Below are positions 24,532-34,797 of a stretch of 64,000 bases of DNA, in pieces; the first letter of the stretch is position 1; each line of letters starts with the position of its first letter. The notes under the pieces are model-generated. The model made no database searches. It was not told the DNA's origin and worked only from the letters and a program-made list of their open reading frames with translations. Source of the stretch: Streptomonospora nanhaiensis (GTDB taxonomy: Bacteria; Actinomycetota; Actinomycetes; Streptosporangiales; Streptosporangiaceae); assembly GCF_026642255.1 (NCBI RefSeq), contig NZ_CP113264.1, positions 868,001-932,000 of the forward strand, read 5' to 3'. The position numbers and the translations under genes are program-made.

Positions 24532-24913
24532 CGAGGTGCTCCTTTGGTTCTGGCGCTCCCGTACCCGTACGGGGGAGTGGACGGTTCCGGACGGGTCGGG
24601 TTCTCGATGGTCCCCGGGCGGGCGGCGCTCCCGCGATGGTTACCGCCCCATCGTGACTGGAGTGTGACTGTCCGTATATATACGGCGCAAGGCCCGAGAT
24701 CCGACCGCATCGCGGGGCGGGCCGCTCACACGAGTCTTCCGGGTGAATCCATGAGAAGGGAAGGACTGCAGCGGTCGTCAGTTTAACGACCTGGGTCCCT
24801 TCGCCCCCAGGGGACGGCGGAAGATCTGGGTGAGAGAGGTAACGATCTGGGGTCCGCGCCCCCGCCGCCGGGCGTGCCGGGGGCCCGGGCGCCGACGGGC
24901 CGCCGACGGGGGG
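24532..24913. other. Intergenic region with palindrome and imperfect repeats
   Basis: About 380 bases upstream of the coiled-coil gene and downstream of the methyltransferase gene (both minus strand); no gene supported. It holds the palindrome at 24672-24685, an imperfect direct repeat (TTAACGACCTGGGTCCC at 24783 and GTAACGATCTGGGGTCC at 24839), and a CCTGGG/CCCAGG hairpin near 24791-24812 that could terminate the methyltransferase transcript. Confidence 0.5.
24672..24685. promoter_or_regulatory. Perfect palindrome CCGTATATATACGG
   Basis: A 14-bp perfect palindrome with an unusually A/T-rich core, about 140 bases upstream of the coiled-coil gene. Candidate operator or part of its promoter. 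Confidence 0.4.
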
Positions 24914-26188
24914 TCACCCCGGGGAGGGGGTCCCGACCTCGCGGCACAGCAGGCAGAAGGGCCGGTCGCCGATCCTGGTGAGGACCACGGTCACCGACTC
25001 GGGGCCCGACGCCCGCAGATCACGGCGCAGCTTCTCCGTGTCCACGGCCGATCCGCGTTTCTTGATCGTTACCGTCCCGGCGTCCAGCGCCCGCACCGCA
25101 GACCTCAGGCGCTTCAGGGAGAACGGCAGCATCTCCACCACCTCCAGCACCCGCCACAGCGGCGACACGGCCGCCGTGTCCGCGGTGAAGTAGGCGATCC
25201 GCTCGTCCAGCAGCGCGCCGTCCACCCGCGCCGCCGCCTCCGCCACCAGGTGCGACCGCACCACGGCCGGGTCCGGGTCGTACAGGTAGCGCCGGGCCGG
25301 GGCCACGGGCGCCGGGCCCGCCCCGGGGTCGGCGTCCAGGTGCGCGGCCGCCCCCTCCCGGGCCAGCAGGCCCTCGCGCTCGTGCAGGACCGTGGCGCGC
25401 CGCCGGGCCCCCGCGCCCTCCGCCAGGGCGCCGAACCACAGGGCCGTCTCCTTGAGCTCCCCGTCCACCGAGATCCACTCGGCGGAGGCGTCCTCGGGCA
25501 GTGCCTCGTGCGGGATGCCCGGAGCCGCCTTCAGGCAGGCGGCCTCCGCGGCCCCGGCCAGCCCCGTCGCCACGTCCCACGGGGGGGAGTAGGCGGCCGG
25601 GTCGAACACCCGGCCGCGCCCGCCGCGCCTGGCCGGGTCGCAGAACAGCAGCGGGTAGCGGCCGACCGCCGACGCGCCGGCCTCGCCCTCGCGGACCCGC
25701 GCCAGGTCCGACAGCCCGAGGGCCCCGATGTTGGCGCGGGCGACCGCCACCGTCAGCGGGTCGGAGTCCACGCCCTCCACGGGGACGCCGCGCCCGGCCA
25801 GCGCCAGCAGGTCCGCGCCGATCCCGCAGCACAGGTCGCCCGCGGAGCCGCCCGCCGGCACCGCACCCGCGACCGCGGCGGTCCGCCCCGCCCGGTACTC
25901 GGCCACGACGCGCCGGGTGGACTGCTCCAGGCCGTTCGGGGTGAAGAACATCCGCCCCGCCGCGTCGCCGAACTTGGCCCGGCCGCGCTCGCGGAGGGAG
26001 ACCTGGGTCAGGAGCGCGTTGACCAGCTCCGAGACGGGTAGATCAGGGTCCAGGGCCGCCACGCGCGGGTCGGACCGCAGCAGGGACGCCGTGCCGAGCT
26101 GGTCCCGGACCGCGCTCCCCGGATCGACGCCCTCCAGCACCTCCCGGCCCGCGTCGGAGAGCAGCGCCTCGAAGGCGGGCACGCGCAT
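24914..26188 (-). CDS. Class I SAM-dependent methyltransferase with THUMP-like C-terminus
   Basis: A 424-residue protein with a Rossmann methyltransferase core. Motif I is AGDLCCGIGADLLALAG near residue 117, then VEGVDSDPLTVAVARANI and LLFCDPARRGGRGRVFDP. The C-terminal part (RYLYDPDPAVVRSHLV ... AYFTAD ... VTIKKRG) matches the THUMP-like domain seen in actinobacterial methyltransferases of this kind, probably acting on RNA. ATG 26188 is chosen because GAGGTG lies 6 bases upstream; GTG 26197 is possible. It is divergent from groES, a neighbourhood seen in other actinomycetes. Confidence 0.85.
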   Translation of the reverse strand: MRVPAFEALLSDAGREVLEGVDPGSAVRDQLGTASLLRSDPRVAALDPDLPVSELVNALLTQVSLRERGRAKFGDAAGRMFFTPNGLEQSTRRVVAEYRAGRTAAVAGAVPAGGSAGDLCCGIGADLLALAGRGVPVEGVDSDPLTVAVARANIGALGLSDLARVREGEAGASAVGRYPLLFCDPARRGGRGRVFDPAAYSPPWDVATGLAGAAEAACLKAAPGIPHEALPEDASAEWISVDGELKETALWFGALAEGAGARRRATVLHEREGLLAREGAAAHLDADPGAGPAPVAPARRYLYDPDPAVVRSHLVAEAAARVDGALLDERIAYFTADTAAVSPLWRVLEVVEMLPFSLKRLRSAVRALDAGTVTIKKRGSAVDTEKLRRDLRASGPESVTVVLTRIGDRPFCLLCREVGTPSPG

Positions 26189-26329
26189 GGGGTTCACCTC
26201 GGACGTCGAAGGGCGGTCTGTGTCGGCGGACCCGGACGCCCCGCGCGTCGTGGGGGCCGCCGCGGCGCGGGCAGGATGCCCGGCTCCTCACGGAAGTCCC
26301 CGACCGGGGGTCACGGTCGCATTTCCATT

Positions 26330-26356
26330 CTGGCACTCTCAGGGGTAGAGTGCTAA
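26330..26356. promoter_or_regulatory. CIRCE operator (HrcA-binding site)
   Basis: CTGGCACTC, a 9-base spacer, then GAGTGCTAA. Seven of nine left-arm bases match the consensus TTAGCACTC and the right arm matches fully. It lies about 125 bases upstream of groES, so HrcA repression of groESL is expected. No hrcA gene is in the window. Confidence 0.93.
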
Positions 26357-26482
26357 TCGCGACGACGCCGGTCTGGCACCCGCGACGACAGGCCGCCTCT
26401 GTCGCCCCTTTTTCGCAGTCGGTCCGCGTGCCAGCGCGGACCGGAGCCAGTACACCGAAACTTTGAAGGGGGAGGTCACACC

Positions 26483-26794
26483 GTGTCGACCGCCACCAAG
26501 ACCGTGCTGAAGCCGCTCGAGGACCGCGTCGTGGTCAGGACGCTGGAGGCCGAGCAGACCACCGCTTCCGGTCTGGTCATCCCGGACACCGCCAAGGAGA
26601 AGCCCCAGGAGGGCGAGATCCTCGCCGTGGGCCCCGGCCGTTGGGACGACGAGGGCGACAAGCGCATCCCGCTGGACGTGAAGGTCGGCGACGTCGTCCT
26701 CTACAGCAAGTACGGCGGCACCGAGGTCAAGTACGACGGCCAGGAGTACCTGGTCCTCTCCGCCCGCGACCTGCTCGCGGTCGTCGAGAAGTAG
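26483..26794 (+). CDS. groES: Co-chaperonin GroES
   Basis: A 103-residue GroES, the heptameric lid of the GroEL folding chamber. [21 protein letters not shown] and the mobile-loop region [15 protein letters not shown] are typical, as is [21 protein letters not shown] 26483 has GGGGGAGG about 8 bases upstream. It is preceded by CIRCE and followed by groEL after 114 bases, so it is the first gene of the heat-inducible operon. Confidence 0.98.
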   Translation: MSTATKTVLKPLEDRVVVRTLEAEQTTASGLVIPDTAKEKPQEGEILAVGPGRWDDEGDKRIPLDVKVGDVVLYSKYGGTEVKYDGQEYLVLSARDLLAVVEK

Positions 26795-26831
26795 GTCTCG
26801 ACGGGGCCCGGTCCACCGGGCTCGGAGCCAG

Positions 26832-26889
26832 GCATCCCGCACCGGTCGGCATAACGCCGGGCGGGGCGGGATGCTCGTTTTATACGAGC
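26832..26889 (+). promoter_or_regulatory. Two stem-loops in the groES-groEL spacer
   Basis: GCATCCCGC (26832-26840) pairs with GCGGGATGC (26866-26874). GCTCGT (26873-26878) pairs with ACGAGC (26884-26889) around TTTAT. The two overlap by two bases, so they may be alternative structures that tune expression of groEL relative to groES or stabilise a processed mRNA end. Confidence 0.45.
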
Positions 26890-26908
26890 CTCAAGAGGAA
26901 GCACCCAC

Positions 26909-28516
26909 ATGCCGAAGATCCTGGAGTTCGAGGACGACGCCCGCCGCGCCCTCGAGCGGGGCGTCGACCGCCTCGCCAACGCCGTCAAGGTGACGCTCGG
27001 CCCGCGCGGCCGCAACGTCGTCATCGACAAGAAGTTCGGCGCCCCCACCATCACGAACGACGGCGTGACCGTCGCCCGTGAGATCGAGCTGGACGACCCG
27101 TACGAGAACCTGGGCGCCCAGCTGGTCAAGGAGGTCGCCACCAAGACCAACGACGCCGCCGGTGACGGCACCACCACCGCGACCGTCCTGGCCCAGGCCC
27201 TGGTCCGCGAGGGTCTGCGCAGCGTCACCTCCGGCGCCTCCCCGCTCGCCCTCAAGAGGGGCATCGACGCCGCGGCCGCCCGCGTCTCCGAGATCCTCCT
27301 GGAGCGCGCCCGCCCCGTCGAGGAGCGCGAGGACATCGCCTACGTGGCGACCAACTCCGCCCAGGACGCCCAGATCGGCGACCTGATCGCCGAGGCGTTC
27401 GACAAGGTCGGCAAGGACGGCGTCATCACGGTGGAGGAGGCCCCCACCTTCGGGATGGACCTCGACTTCACCGAGGGGCTCCAGTTCGACAAGGGCTACG
27501 TCTCGCCCTACTTCGTCACCGACGGCGACCGTCAGGAGGCGGTGCTGGAGGACGCCCTCATCCTCATCAACCAGGGGAAGATCAGCAGCCTCAACGAGCT
27601 GCTGCCCCTGCTGGAGAAGGTCGTCCAGAGCAAGAAGCCGCTCCTGATCATCGCCGAGGACATCGACGGCGACGCGCTGGGCGCCCTGGTGCTCAACAAG
27701 ATCCGGGGCACGCTCAACGTCGCCGCCGTCAAGGCGCCCGGCTTCGGCGAGCGCCGCAAGGCCATGCTCCAGGACATCGCCGTCCTCACCGGCGGCCAGG
27801 TCATCGCCGAGGAGGTCGGCCTGACCCTGGAGAACGCCGAACTCGACGCGCTGGGCAGCGCCCGCCGCACCGTCATCACGAAGGACGCGACGACCATCGT
27901 CGACGGTGCCGGCGAGCAGTCCGAGATCGACGACCGCGTGCGCCAGATCCGCAAGGAGATCGAGGCGAGCGACTCCGACTGGGACCGCGAGAAGCTCCAG
28001 GAGCGCCTGGCCAAGCTCGCGGGCGGCGTGTCCGTCCTGCGCGTCGGCGCCGCCACCGAGGTGGAGCTCAAGGAGAAGAAGCACCGCCTGGAGGACGCCA
28101 TCTCGGCGACCCGCGCGGCCATCGAGGAGGGCATCGTCGCCGGCGGCGGGGCCTCCCTGGTGCACGCGGCGTCCGCCCTGGACGACCTCGGGCTGACCGG
28201 CGACGAGGCCACCGGTGTGGCGATCGTGCGCCGCGCCCTGGTCGAGCCCGCCCGGTGGATCGCGGAGAACGCGGGCGCCGAGGGCTACGTCGTGACCCAC
28301 CGGATCTCCGAGCTGGAGGTCGGTCACGGTTACAACGCGGCCAAGGGCACCTACGGCGACCTGACCGCCCAGGGCATCCTCGACCCGGTCAAGGTCTCCC
28401 GCTCCGCCGTCCAGAACGCCGCGTCCATCGCGGGCATGCTCCTGACCACCGAGGTCCTGGTGGCGGACAAGCCCGAGGAGGAGGCGGACGACCACGGCCA
28501 CGGCCACGGTCACTGA
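26909..28516 (+). CDS. groEL1: Chaperonin GroEL1 with His-rich tail
   Basis: A 535-residue GroEL, the ATP-dependent chaperonin ring subunit. The N-terminal [20 protein letters not shown], the ATP site [18 protein letters not shown], and [10 protein letters not shown] are present. Instead of the GGM-rich tail it ends DDHGHGHGH, the hallmark of actinobacterial GroEL1, the copy linked to groES. A second, tail-normal groEL2 is expected elsewhere. ATG 26909 has AAGAGGAAG about 8 bases upstream. A 14-bp stem terminator follows. Confidence 0.97.
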   Translation: MPKILEFEDDARRALERGVDRLANAVKVTLGPRGRNVVIDKKFGAPTITNDGVTVAREIELDDPYENLGAQLVKEVATKTNDAAGDGTTTATVLAQALVREGLRSVTSGASPLALKRGIDAAAARVSEILLERARPVEEREDIAYVATNSAQDAQIGDLIAEAFDKVGKDGVITVEEAPTFGMDLDFTEGLQFDKGYVSPYFVTDGDRQEAVLEDALILINQGKISSLNELLPLLEKVVQSKKPLLIIAEDIDGDALGALVLNKIRGTLNVAAVKAPGFGERRKAMLQDIAVLTGGQVIAEEVGLTLENAELDALGSARRTVITKDATTIVDGAGEQSEIDDRVRQIRKEIEASDSDWDREKLQERLAKLAGGVSVLRVGAATEVELKEKKHRLEDAISATRAAIEEGIVAGGGASLVHAASALDDLGLTGDEATGVAIVRRALVEPARWIAENAGAEGYVVTHRISELEVGHGYNAAKGTYGDLTAQGILDPVKVSRSAVQNAASIAGMLLTTEVLVADKPEEEADDHGHGHGH

Positions 28517-28560
28517 CCCCACGCCCCGGACCCGGTGACGGGTCGGGTGTGAATCCGGCC

Positions 28561-28592
28561 CGGGGGCGGGACACGTCGGTGTCCCGCCCCCG
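28561..28592 (+). terminator. Terminator of the groESL operon
   Basis: A perfect 14-bp stem (28561-28574 and 28579-28592) with a GTCG loop, 45 bases after groEL. Confidence 0.85.
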
Positions 28593-28644
28593 CGCACTAC
28601 CACGGGAGCCCCTCTTTTCCCTCTGGAGTGTGTGGCGTTTTCGG

Positions 28645-28662
28645 ACGTTTTTCCCAAAACGT
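28645..28662. promoter_or_regulatory. Inverted repeat upstream of the sigma-factor gene
   Basis: ACGTTTT (28645-28651), TCCC loop, AAAACGT (28656-28662): a perfect 7-bp A/T-rich inverted repeat 62 bases before the sigma-factor start. Possible operator or promoter element. Confidence 0.4.
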
Positions 28663-28723
28663 GACCATTCCGTAGTTGGCGATTGGAGCGGTTGGGTCCC
28701 GCAGTGGGGGCATCATTCCTAAC

Positions 28724-29365
28724 GTGACGGATGCAGGCGCCCGGGGGGGCGCTACCGCGCAGCGGCCAGGGACACACGGGCAGGCGGACTCCGCCGCCCG
28801 CGACACAGGGTTGAACCATCTGGGCTCGCTCGCCGTCCGGGGGGACGACGGGGCCATGGACTCGCTGTTGCGCGCGGTCCGGCCCATGGTGGTCAGGTAC
28901 TGCCACGCACGCCTCGCCCGGGTCTCGGGCCTGGCCCACTACTCCGACGACGTGGCGCAGGAAGTCTGCATCGCGCTGCTCTCGGCCGTACCGCGCTACC
29001 AGGACCGGGGCCGCCCCTTCGCGGCCTTCGTGTTCGGCATCGCCGCCCACAAGGTCGCCGACACCCTGCGCGTCGCGGGCAGGGTGGAGACGGTGCCCAC
29101 CGACGCGGTGCCCGAGCAGCCGGACGACGACCCGGGACCGGAGGAGTCGGCGGTGCGGGTGATCGAGGCCCAGCGCGCCAGGGAGCTCCTGGACGAGCTG
29201 CCGGAACAGCAGCGCAAGCTCCTGGTCATGAGGGTGATCGCAGGACTGACAGCGGATGAGACGGGACATGTACTGGGAATGTCGGCGGGCGCGGTACGGG
29301 TCGCCCAGCACCGAGCTATCGCTCGGCTTCGGCAGGTGGCCGTGGCGAACCGCCTCCTCCCCTGA
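28724..29365 (+). CDS. SigD/ShbA-type ECF-like sigma factor
   Basis: A 213-residue sigma factor with region 2 ([38 protein letters not shown]) and region 4 ([37 protein letters not shown]). Position between groEL and guaB matches mycobacterial SigD and streptomycete ShbA; ShbA drives transcription of the principal sigma factor gene in Streptomyces. GTG 28724 is chosen by N-terminal length; no Shine-Dalgarno is seen, so translation may be leaderless or start elsewhere. The WhiB gene often found between groEL and sigD is absent here. Confidence 0.88.
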   Translation: MTDAGARGGATAQRPGTHGQADSAARDTGLNHLGSLAVRGDDGAMDSLLRAVRPMVVRYCHARLARVSGLAHYSDDVAQEVCIALLSAVPRYQDRGRPFAAFVFGIAAHKVADTLRVAGRVETVPTDAVPEQPDDDPGPEESAVRVIEAQRARELLDELPEQQRKLLVMRVIAGLTADETGHVLGMSAGAVRVAQHRAIARLRQVAVANRLLP

Positions 29366-31306
<1,941 letters not shown>

Positions 31307-31661
31307 CCCGTCCCGCGCGCCGGTCCGCCGGCGCGTCGGCGGTGCGGGCCGTCCGGGAGACCCCTCCCGGGCGGCCCTTCCCCTTCTCCCCCCTTCCGCT
31401 CCCCGCCCCCGGCGGCCCCGCGGCGGCTCCGACGCCCGGATGTCCGAGGAACCCGTGACCGTCGGGGACCCGGTCGCCCACGGGGACGGGTGCGACCGCC
31501 GGGGCCTGCCCGGCCGGTGGGGCGGCGACCCGGTCGGCCGCGCTGCGCGAGTCCAGGCGGAGCGGGGCAAACCCGGTCCAACTTTTGGGCGGATAGACTC
31601 TCGGCGGCAGGAAAGACGCCGGTAGACGAGCCGGTGCCGCACGTCAGAGGGGATCGAAACG
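31307..31661. other. Intergenic region between guaB and guaB3
   Basis: About 355 bases. It begins with two hairpins (CGCGCCGG/CCGGCGCG near 31317-31337 and the terminator at 31346-31377) and ends with the likely guaB3 promoter; TAGACT at about 31596 fits a -10 box. No gene is supported. Confidence 0.5.
31346..31377 (+). terminator. Terminator after guaB
   Basis: A 14-bp stem with one T-G wobble (31346-31359 and 31364-31377), a 4-base loop, and a following pyrimidine run TTCCCCTTCT, 40 bases after guaB. Confidence 0.75.
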
Positions 31662-32777
31662 TTGGCGCAGGTGGAGATCGGGCTGGGCAAGAACGGGCGC
31701 CGGGCCTATGAGCTCGACGAGATCGGGATCGTGCCTGCCCGACGCACGAGGGACCCGGAGGAGGTGTCGATCGCCTGGCAGATCGACGCCTACCGGTTCG
31801 AGACGCCGCTGGTGGTCAGCCCCATGGACAGCGTCGCCTCCCCCAAGACGGTCGTGGCCGTCGGGGAGCAGGGCGGTCTGGGCGTGCTCGACCTGGAGGG
31901 CCTCTGGACCCGCTACGAGGACCCGGAACCGCTGCTCCAGGAGATCCGCGAGCTCGACGACGTCGCGGCCACCAGGCGGCTCCAGGAGATCTACGCCGCT
32001 CCCATCCAGGAGGAGCTGATCGGCCGCCGGATCGAGGAGATCCGCGACGCCGGCCTGGTCACCGCGGCACGGCTGTCGCCGCAGCGCACCGCCCAGTACC
32101 ACAAGGCCGTCGTCGACGCCGGCGTGGACATCTTCGTGATCCGCGGCACCACGGTGTCCGCCGAGCACGTGTCCGGACGCGCCGAGCCGCTCAACCTCAA
32201 GCAGTTCATCTACGACCTGGACGTCCCGGTCGTGGTGGGCGGCTGTGCCACCTACACCGCGGCCCTGCACCTGATGCGGACCGGCGCGGCCGGCGTGCTG
32301 GTGGGCTTCGGCGGCGGTTCCGGGCACACCACGCGGTCCGTGCTCGGCGTGGCCGTGCCGATGGCGAGCGCCATCGGCGACGTGGCCGCCGCGCGCCGCG
32401 ACTACCTGGACGAGTCCGGGGGCCGCTACGTGCACGTCATCGCGGACGGCGGCATGACCGGCAGCGGTGACATCGCCAAGGCCCTGGCCTGCGGCGCCGA
32501 CGCCGTCATGGTGGGTTCGCCGCTGGCGCGGGCCACGGAGGCCCCCGGCGGCGGCTACCACTGGGGCAGCGAGGCCCACCACGAGGAGCTGCCGCGCGGC
32601 GAGCGGGTCAGGGTGGGCACCATCGGCGACCTCAAGTCGATCCTGCACGGCCCGGCCGACACCAGCGACGGTTCCATGAACCTCATGGGCGCCCTGCGCC
32701 GCACGATGGCCACCTCCGGCTACACGGACCTCAAGGAGTTCCAGCGGGTCGAGGTCGTCGTCAACCCGCACCGCTAG
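31662..32777 (+). CDS. guaB3: GuaB3-family IMP dehydrogenase-related protein
   Basis: A 371-residue IMPDH/GMP-reductase-like barrel without CBS domains, typical of the GuaB3 group that follows guaB in actinobacteria. The N-terminus AQVEIGLGKNGRRAYELDEI is characteristic, and VHVIADGGMTGSGDIAKALA is the phosphate-binding segment. The catalytic loop reads GGGSGHTTR, so the usual IMPDH cysteine is not at its expected place. TTG 31662 fits the family N-terminus, with GAGGGG about 9 bases upstream. The exact reaction in actinomycetes is unsettled. Confidence 0.93.
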   Translation: MAQVEIGLGKNGRRAYELDEIGIVPARRTRDPEEVSIAWQIDAYRFETPLVVSPMDSVASPKTVVAVGEQGGLGVLDLEGLWTRYEDPEPLLQEIRELDDVAATRRLQEIYAAPIQEELIGRRIEEIRDAGLVTAARLSPQRTAQYHKAVVDAGVDIFVIRGTTVSAEHVSGRAEPLNLKQFIYDLDVPVVVGGCATYTAALHLMRTGAAGVLVGFGGGSGHTTRSVLGVAVPMASAIGDVAAARRDYLDESGGRYVHVIADGGMTGSGDIAKALACGADAVMVGSPLARATEAPGGGYHWGSEAHHEELPRGERVRVGTIGDLKSILHGPADTSDGSMNLMGALRRTMATSGYTDLKEFQRVEVVVNPHR

Positions 32778-32798
32778 GCGTACGCGTCCCGAGCGGGT

Positions 32799-32832
32799 CG
32801 AGGGGGCCGTGCCGTCCGGCACGGCCCCCTCG
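32799..32832 (+). terminator. Terminator after guaB3
   Basis: A perfect 15-bp stem (32799-32813 and 32818-32832) with a GTCC loop, 21 bases after guaB3. Confidence 0.88.
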
Positions 32833-33073
32833 CGTCGCGGCCCCCCGCGGCCGCGCGTCCGGACAGGCCCGGGACCCGGGGCCGGACAGGCCCGCCGCAC
32901 GGCCCCGCGGGCGGCCCGGTGGCCGGGCCGGCGCCGCCCGGGGGCCGGTCCCACGTCCCTGAACTGGGCGAACAAGGGCGGGGGTGGGATCGATGAGCAC
33001 CGACTGTCCCTGGTCGCGTACTTTGGTGACGCGTGATGTGCAGTTGACCTTTTCTTGACGAGCGGGGAGCCAG

Positions 33074-33952
33074 ATGGGCAGGCGACGGGCCACCGGTACC
33101 GGGAGGCGTCGAAGTCGTGGTCCGGTGATCGTCGTCTGTGTGACGCTCTCACTGTGCCTGTTGGTGACAGGGGGCGTGTTCTACCTGGTGGGACGGGTTT
33201 CCGACGCCCTCAACGAGTGGTCCCCGCCCGCCGGGCAGACCGCCGAACCCCAGGCCGGCACCATCGAGACGCCGCCGCACGACCAGCTCACGGGGCCGCC
33301 GGACCGCTCCGAGCTGACGGCGGCCGCGGCGGATCCGGATGCCTCCGGGGAGCCGGGCGCCGACGAGCGGCACACGCCGGAGCCGACCGCCCCGCGCGCC
33401 GAGGGCGCCTGGGTGGAGCGGGTGGCCGAGGCGACGACCATCCCGAGCCGGGCCCTGGAGGGGTACGCGAGCGCGCAGCTGGTGATGGCCGAGGACCAGC
33501 CGTCCTGCCAGCTGTCCTGGCCCACCCTGGCCGGGATCGGCATGGTGGAGTCGATCCACGGCACCTACGCCGGGGGCGAGCTCGGACCGGACGGCACCAC
33601 GACCGTGGACATCATCGGCATCCCGCTCGACGGCACCAACAACACCCGCGCGATCCCCGACACCGACGGCGGCCGGTACGACGGCGACACCGAGTGGGAC
33701 CGGGCGATCGGCCCGATGCAGTTCATCCCGACGACGTGGGGGCGCTGGGGCGCCTCGCTGGAGGGCGGCGACCCCGACCCGCACAACATCGACGACGCGG
33801 CGCTGGCCGCCGCCCGGTACCTGTGCGCGGAGGGCCGCGACCTGACCGACGCGGCCGACTGGGAGGCCGCGATCCTGGAGTACAACCGGTCCAGGGAGTA
33901 CGTCAACGACGTCCTCGCCTACGCGCACGCCTACGCCGACGCGTCCGCCTGA
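33074..33952 (+). CDS. Membrane-anchored lytic murein transglycosylase
   Basis: A 292-residue protein with an Arg-rich cytoplasmic start, one membrane segment (about residues 17-41, VIVVCVTLSLCLLVTGGVFY), a Pro/Ala/Glu linker and a C-terminal SLT-type domain. The catalytic glutamate is E159 in GIGMVESIHG, and AIGPMQFIPTTWGRWG is the second family signature. It cleaves the glycan strands of peptidoglycan to anhydro products outside the membrane. ATG 33074 is preceded by GAGCGGGGAGCC. It looks monocistronic, convergent with the MarR gene. Confidence 0.92.
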   Translation: MGRRRATGTGRRRSRGPVIVVCVTLSLCLLVTGGVFYLVGRVSDALNEWSPPAGQTAEPQAGTIETPPHDQLTGPPDRSELTAAAADPDASGEPGADERHTPEPTAPRAEGAWVERVAEATTIPSRALEGYASAQLVMAEDQPSCQLSWPTLAGIGMVESIHGTYAGGELGPDGTTTVDIIGIPLDGTNNTRAIPDTDGGRYDGDTEWDRAIGPMQFIPTTWGRWGASLEGGDPDPHNIDDAALAAARYLCAEGRDLTDAADWEAAILEYNRSREYVNDVLAYAHAYADASA

Positions 33953-33966
33953 GCGGTTCCGTCCAC

Positions 33967-33984
33967 AGGCCCCGGCGGGGGCCT
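33967..33984. terminator. Short hairpin between convergent genes
   Basis: AGGCCCC/GGGGCCT 7-bp stem with GGCG loop, 14 bases after the transglycosylase stop; the opposite-strand MarR gene ends at 34059. Confidence 0.5.
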
Positions 33985-34058
33985 CCCGCGGCGCGGTTCC
34001 GCGTGGTTCCCTGGAATCGGGGGGTCCCCGGACCCGCTCCGCGCAGCCGTGCCCGCAC

Positions 34059-34691
34059 TCACCCGCGCGCCCCGGCCCCCTCCGGTGTGCCGGGCCCCGC
34101 GGCCCCGCCTGCAGTGCCGGTCCCGGACGCCCCGCCGTGCCCCGCCCCGCCGCCGGTCCCGGCCCTGCCCGCGCCCTCCCGCGCGAGCGCGTCGCTCTCC
34201 TCCCGGGTGGGGACGCCCTCCCGGGCGAGCGCGCTCTCGGGGGCGAGCCGCGCGAGCAGCGTCCGGCTGATGTCGAGCAGCTGGTCGCGCTGCTCGGCGC
34301 TGAGCACGTCGAACAGGTTCTCCCGCATGCTGACCACATGCCTCGCGCCGGCGTCCCGCAGGACCCCGCGGGCCTTGTCGGTGAGGACGGCGAACCAGCT
34401 GCGGCGGTCCTCCTCGCAGTGCACGCGGTCCACGAGGCCCGCCTCGGCCAGCTTCCGCACCGCGTGCGAGATCCGGCTGGCCCTGGTGTGGGTCAACTCG
34501 GCCAGATCGCTCATCCGCAGTGACCCGTGCTCGTTCCTCGAGAGCAGGACGAGCAGCTCGTAGTAGGTCAGGGGGAGGTCGACCTCCTGCTGGACGTCGC
34601 GCTCCACGCGCTGGTCCAGCAGCCGGAAGGCCAGTGTGGCGGCGTCCCAGGTCCGCTCCTCGGACGCGCTGATCCCGCAGTGTTCGCTCAT
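34059..34691 (-). CDS. MarR-family transcriptional regulator
   Basis: A 210-residue MarR regulator. The winged helix covers about residues 40-130, with LTYYELLVLLSRNEHGSLRM, LAELTHTRASRISHAVRKL and the wing DRVHCEEDRRSWFAVLT. The last 50 residues are Gly/Ala/Thr-rich and probably disordered, making it longer than the typical ~150. ATG 34691 is preferred to TTG 34697. It is divergent from the MFS exporter gene, so it most likely represses that gene and itself and releases DNA on binding a phenolic or drug-like ligand. Confidence 0.92.
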   Translation of the reverse strand: MSEHCGISASEERTWDAATLAFRLLDQRVERDVQQEVDLPLTYYELLVLLSRNEHGSLRMSDLAELTHTRASRISHAVRKLAEAGLVDRVHCEEDRRSWFAVLTDKARGVLRDAGARHVVSMRENLFDVLSAEQRDQLLDISRTLLARLAPESALAREGVPTREESDALAREGAGRAGTGGGAGHGGASGTGTAGGAAGPGTPEGAGARG

Positions 34692-34716
34692 GAGCAAATG
34701 CTACCAGTCTGGAATG

Positions 34717-34745
34717 TTGCGTACTGAAGCATTCTGGTTTAGTCT
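34717..34745 (+). promoter_or_regulatory. Promoter of the MFS exporter gene
   Basis: TTGCGT (34717-34722), 17-base spacer, TAGTCT (34740-34745). It lies in the divergent MarR/MFS spacer, 53 bases before the MFS start. Confidence 0.55.
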
Positions 34746-34757
34746 CGTGCTGAACAA

Positions 34758-34769
34758 TTTAGCGCTGAA
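34758..34769. promoter_or_regulatory. Candidate MarR operator
   Basis: TTTAGCGCTGAA is a near-perfect palindrome just downstream of the MFS promoter. A GAATG/CATTC pair at 34712-34733 brackets the spacer of the same promoter. Either could be bound by the divergent MarR protein. Confidence 0.4.
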
Positions 34770-34797
34770 GTAAATCCCTCCCAGAGAGCCGGGTCCC

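Noticed and set aside
22453..24786. Plus-strand open frame opposite the coiled-coil gene
   Set aside because: It is Leu/Gly/Gln-rich only because it mirrors the heptad repeats; it has no start context or motif.
24783..24868. Possible tRNA or small RNA in the intergenic repeats
   Set aside because: No cloverleaf, anticodon arm or T-loop consensus could be drawn; only imperfect repeats and a short hairpin.
26891..29311. Minus-strand open frame antisense to groEL and the sigma factor
   Set aside because: The plus-strand genes are certain; the antisense frame is repetitive Asp/Gly/Val/Leu sequence.
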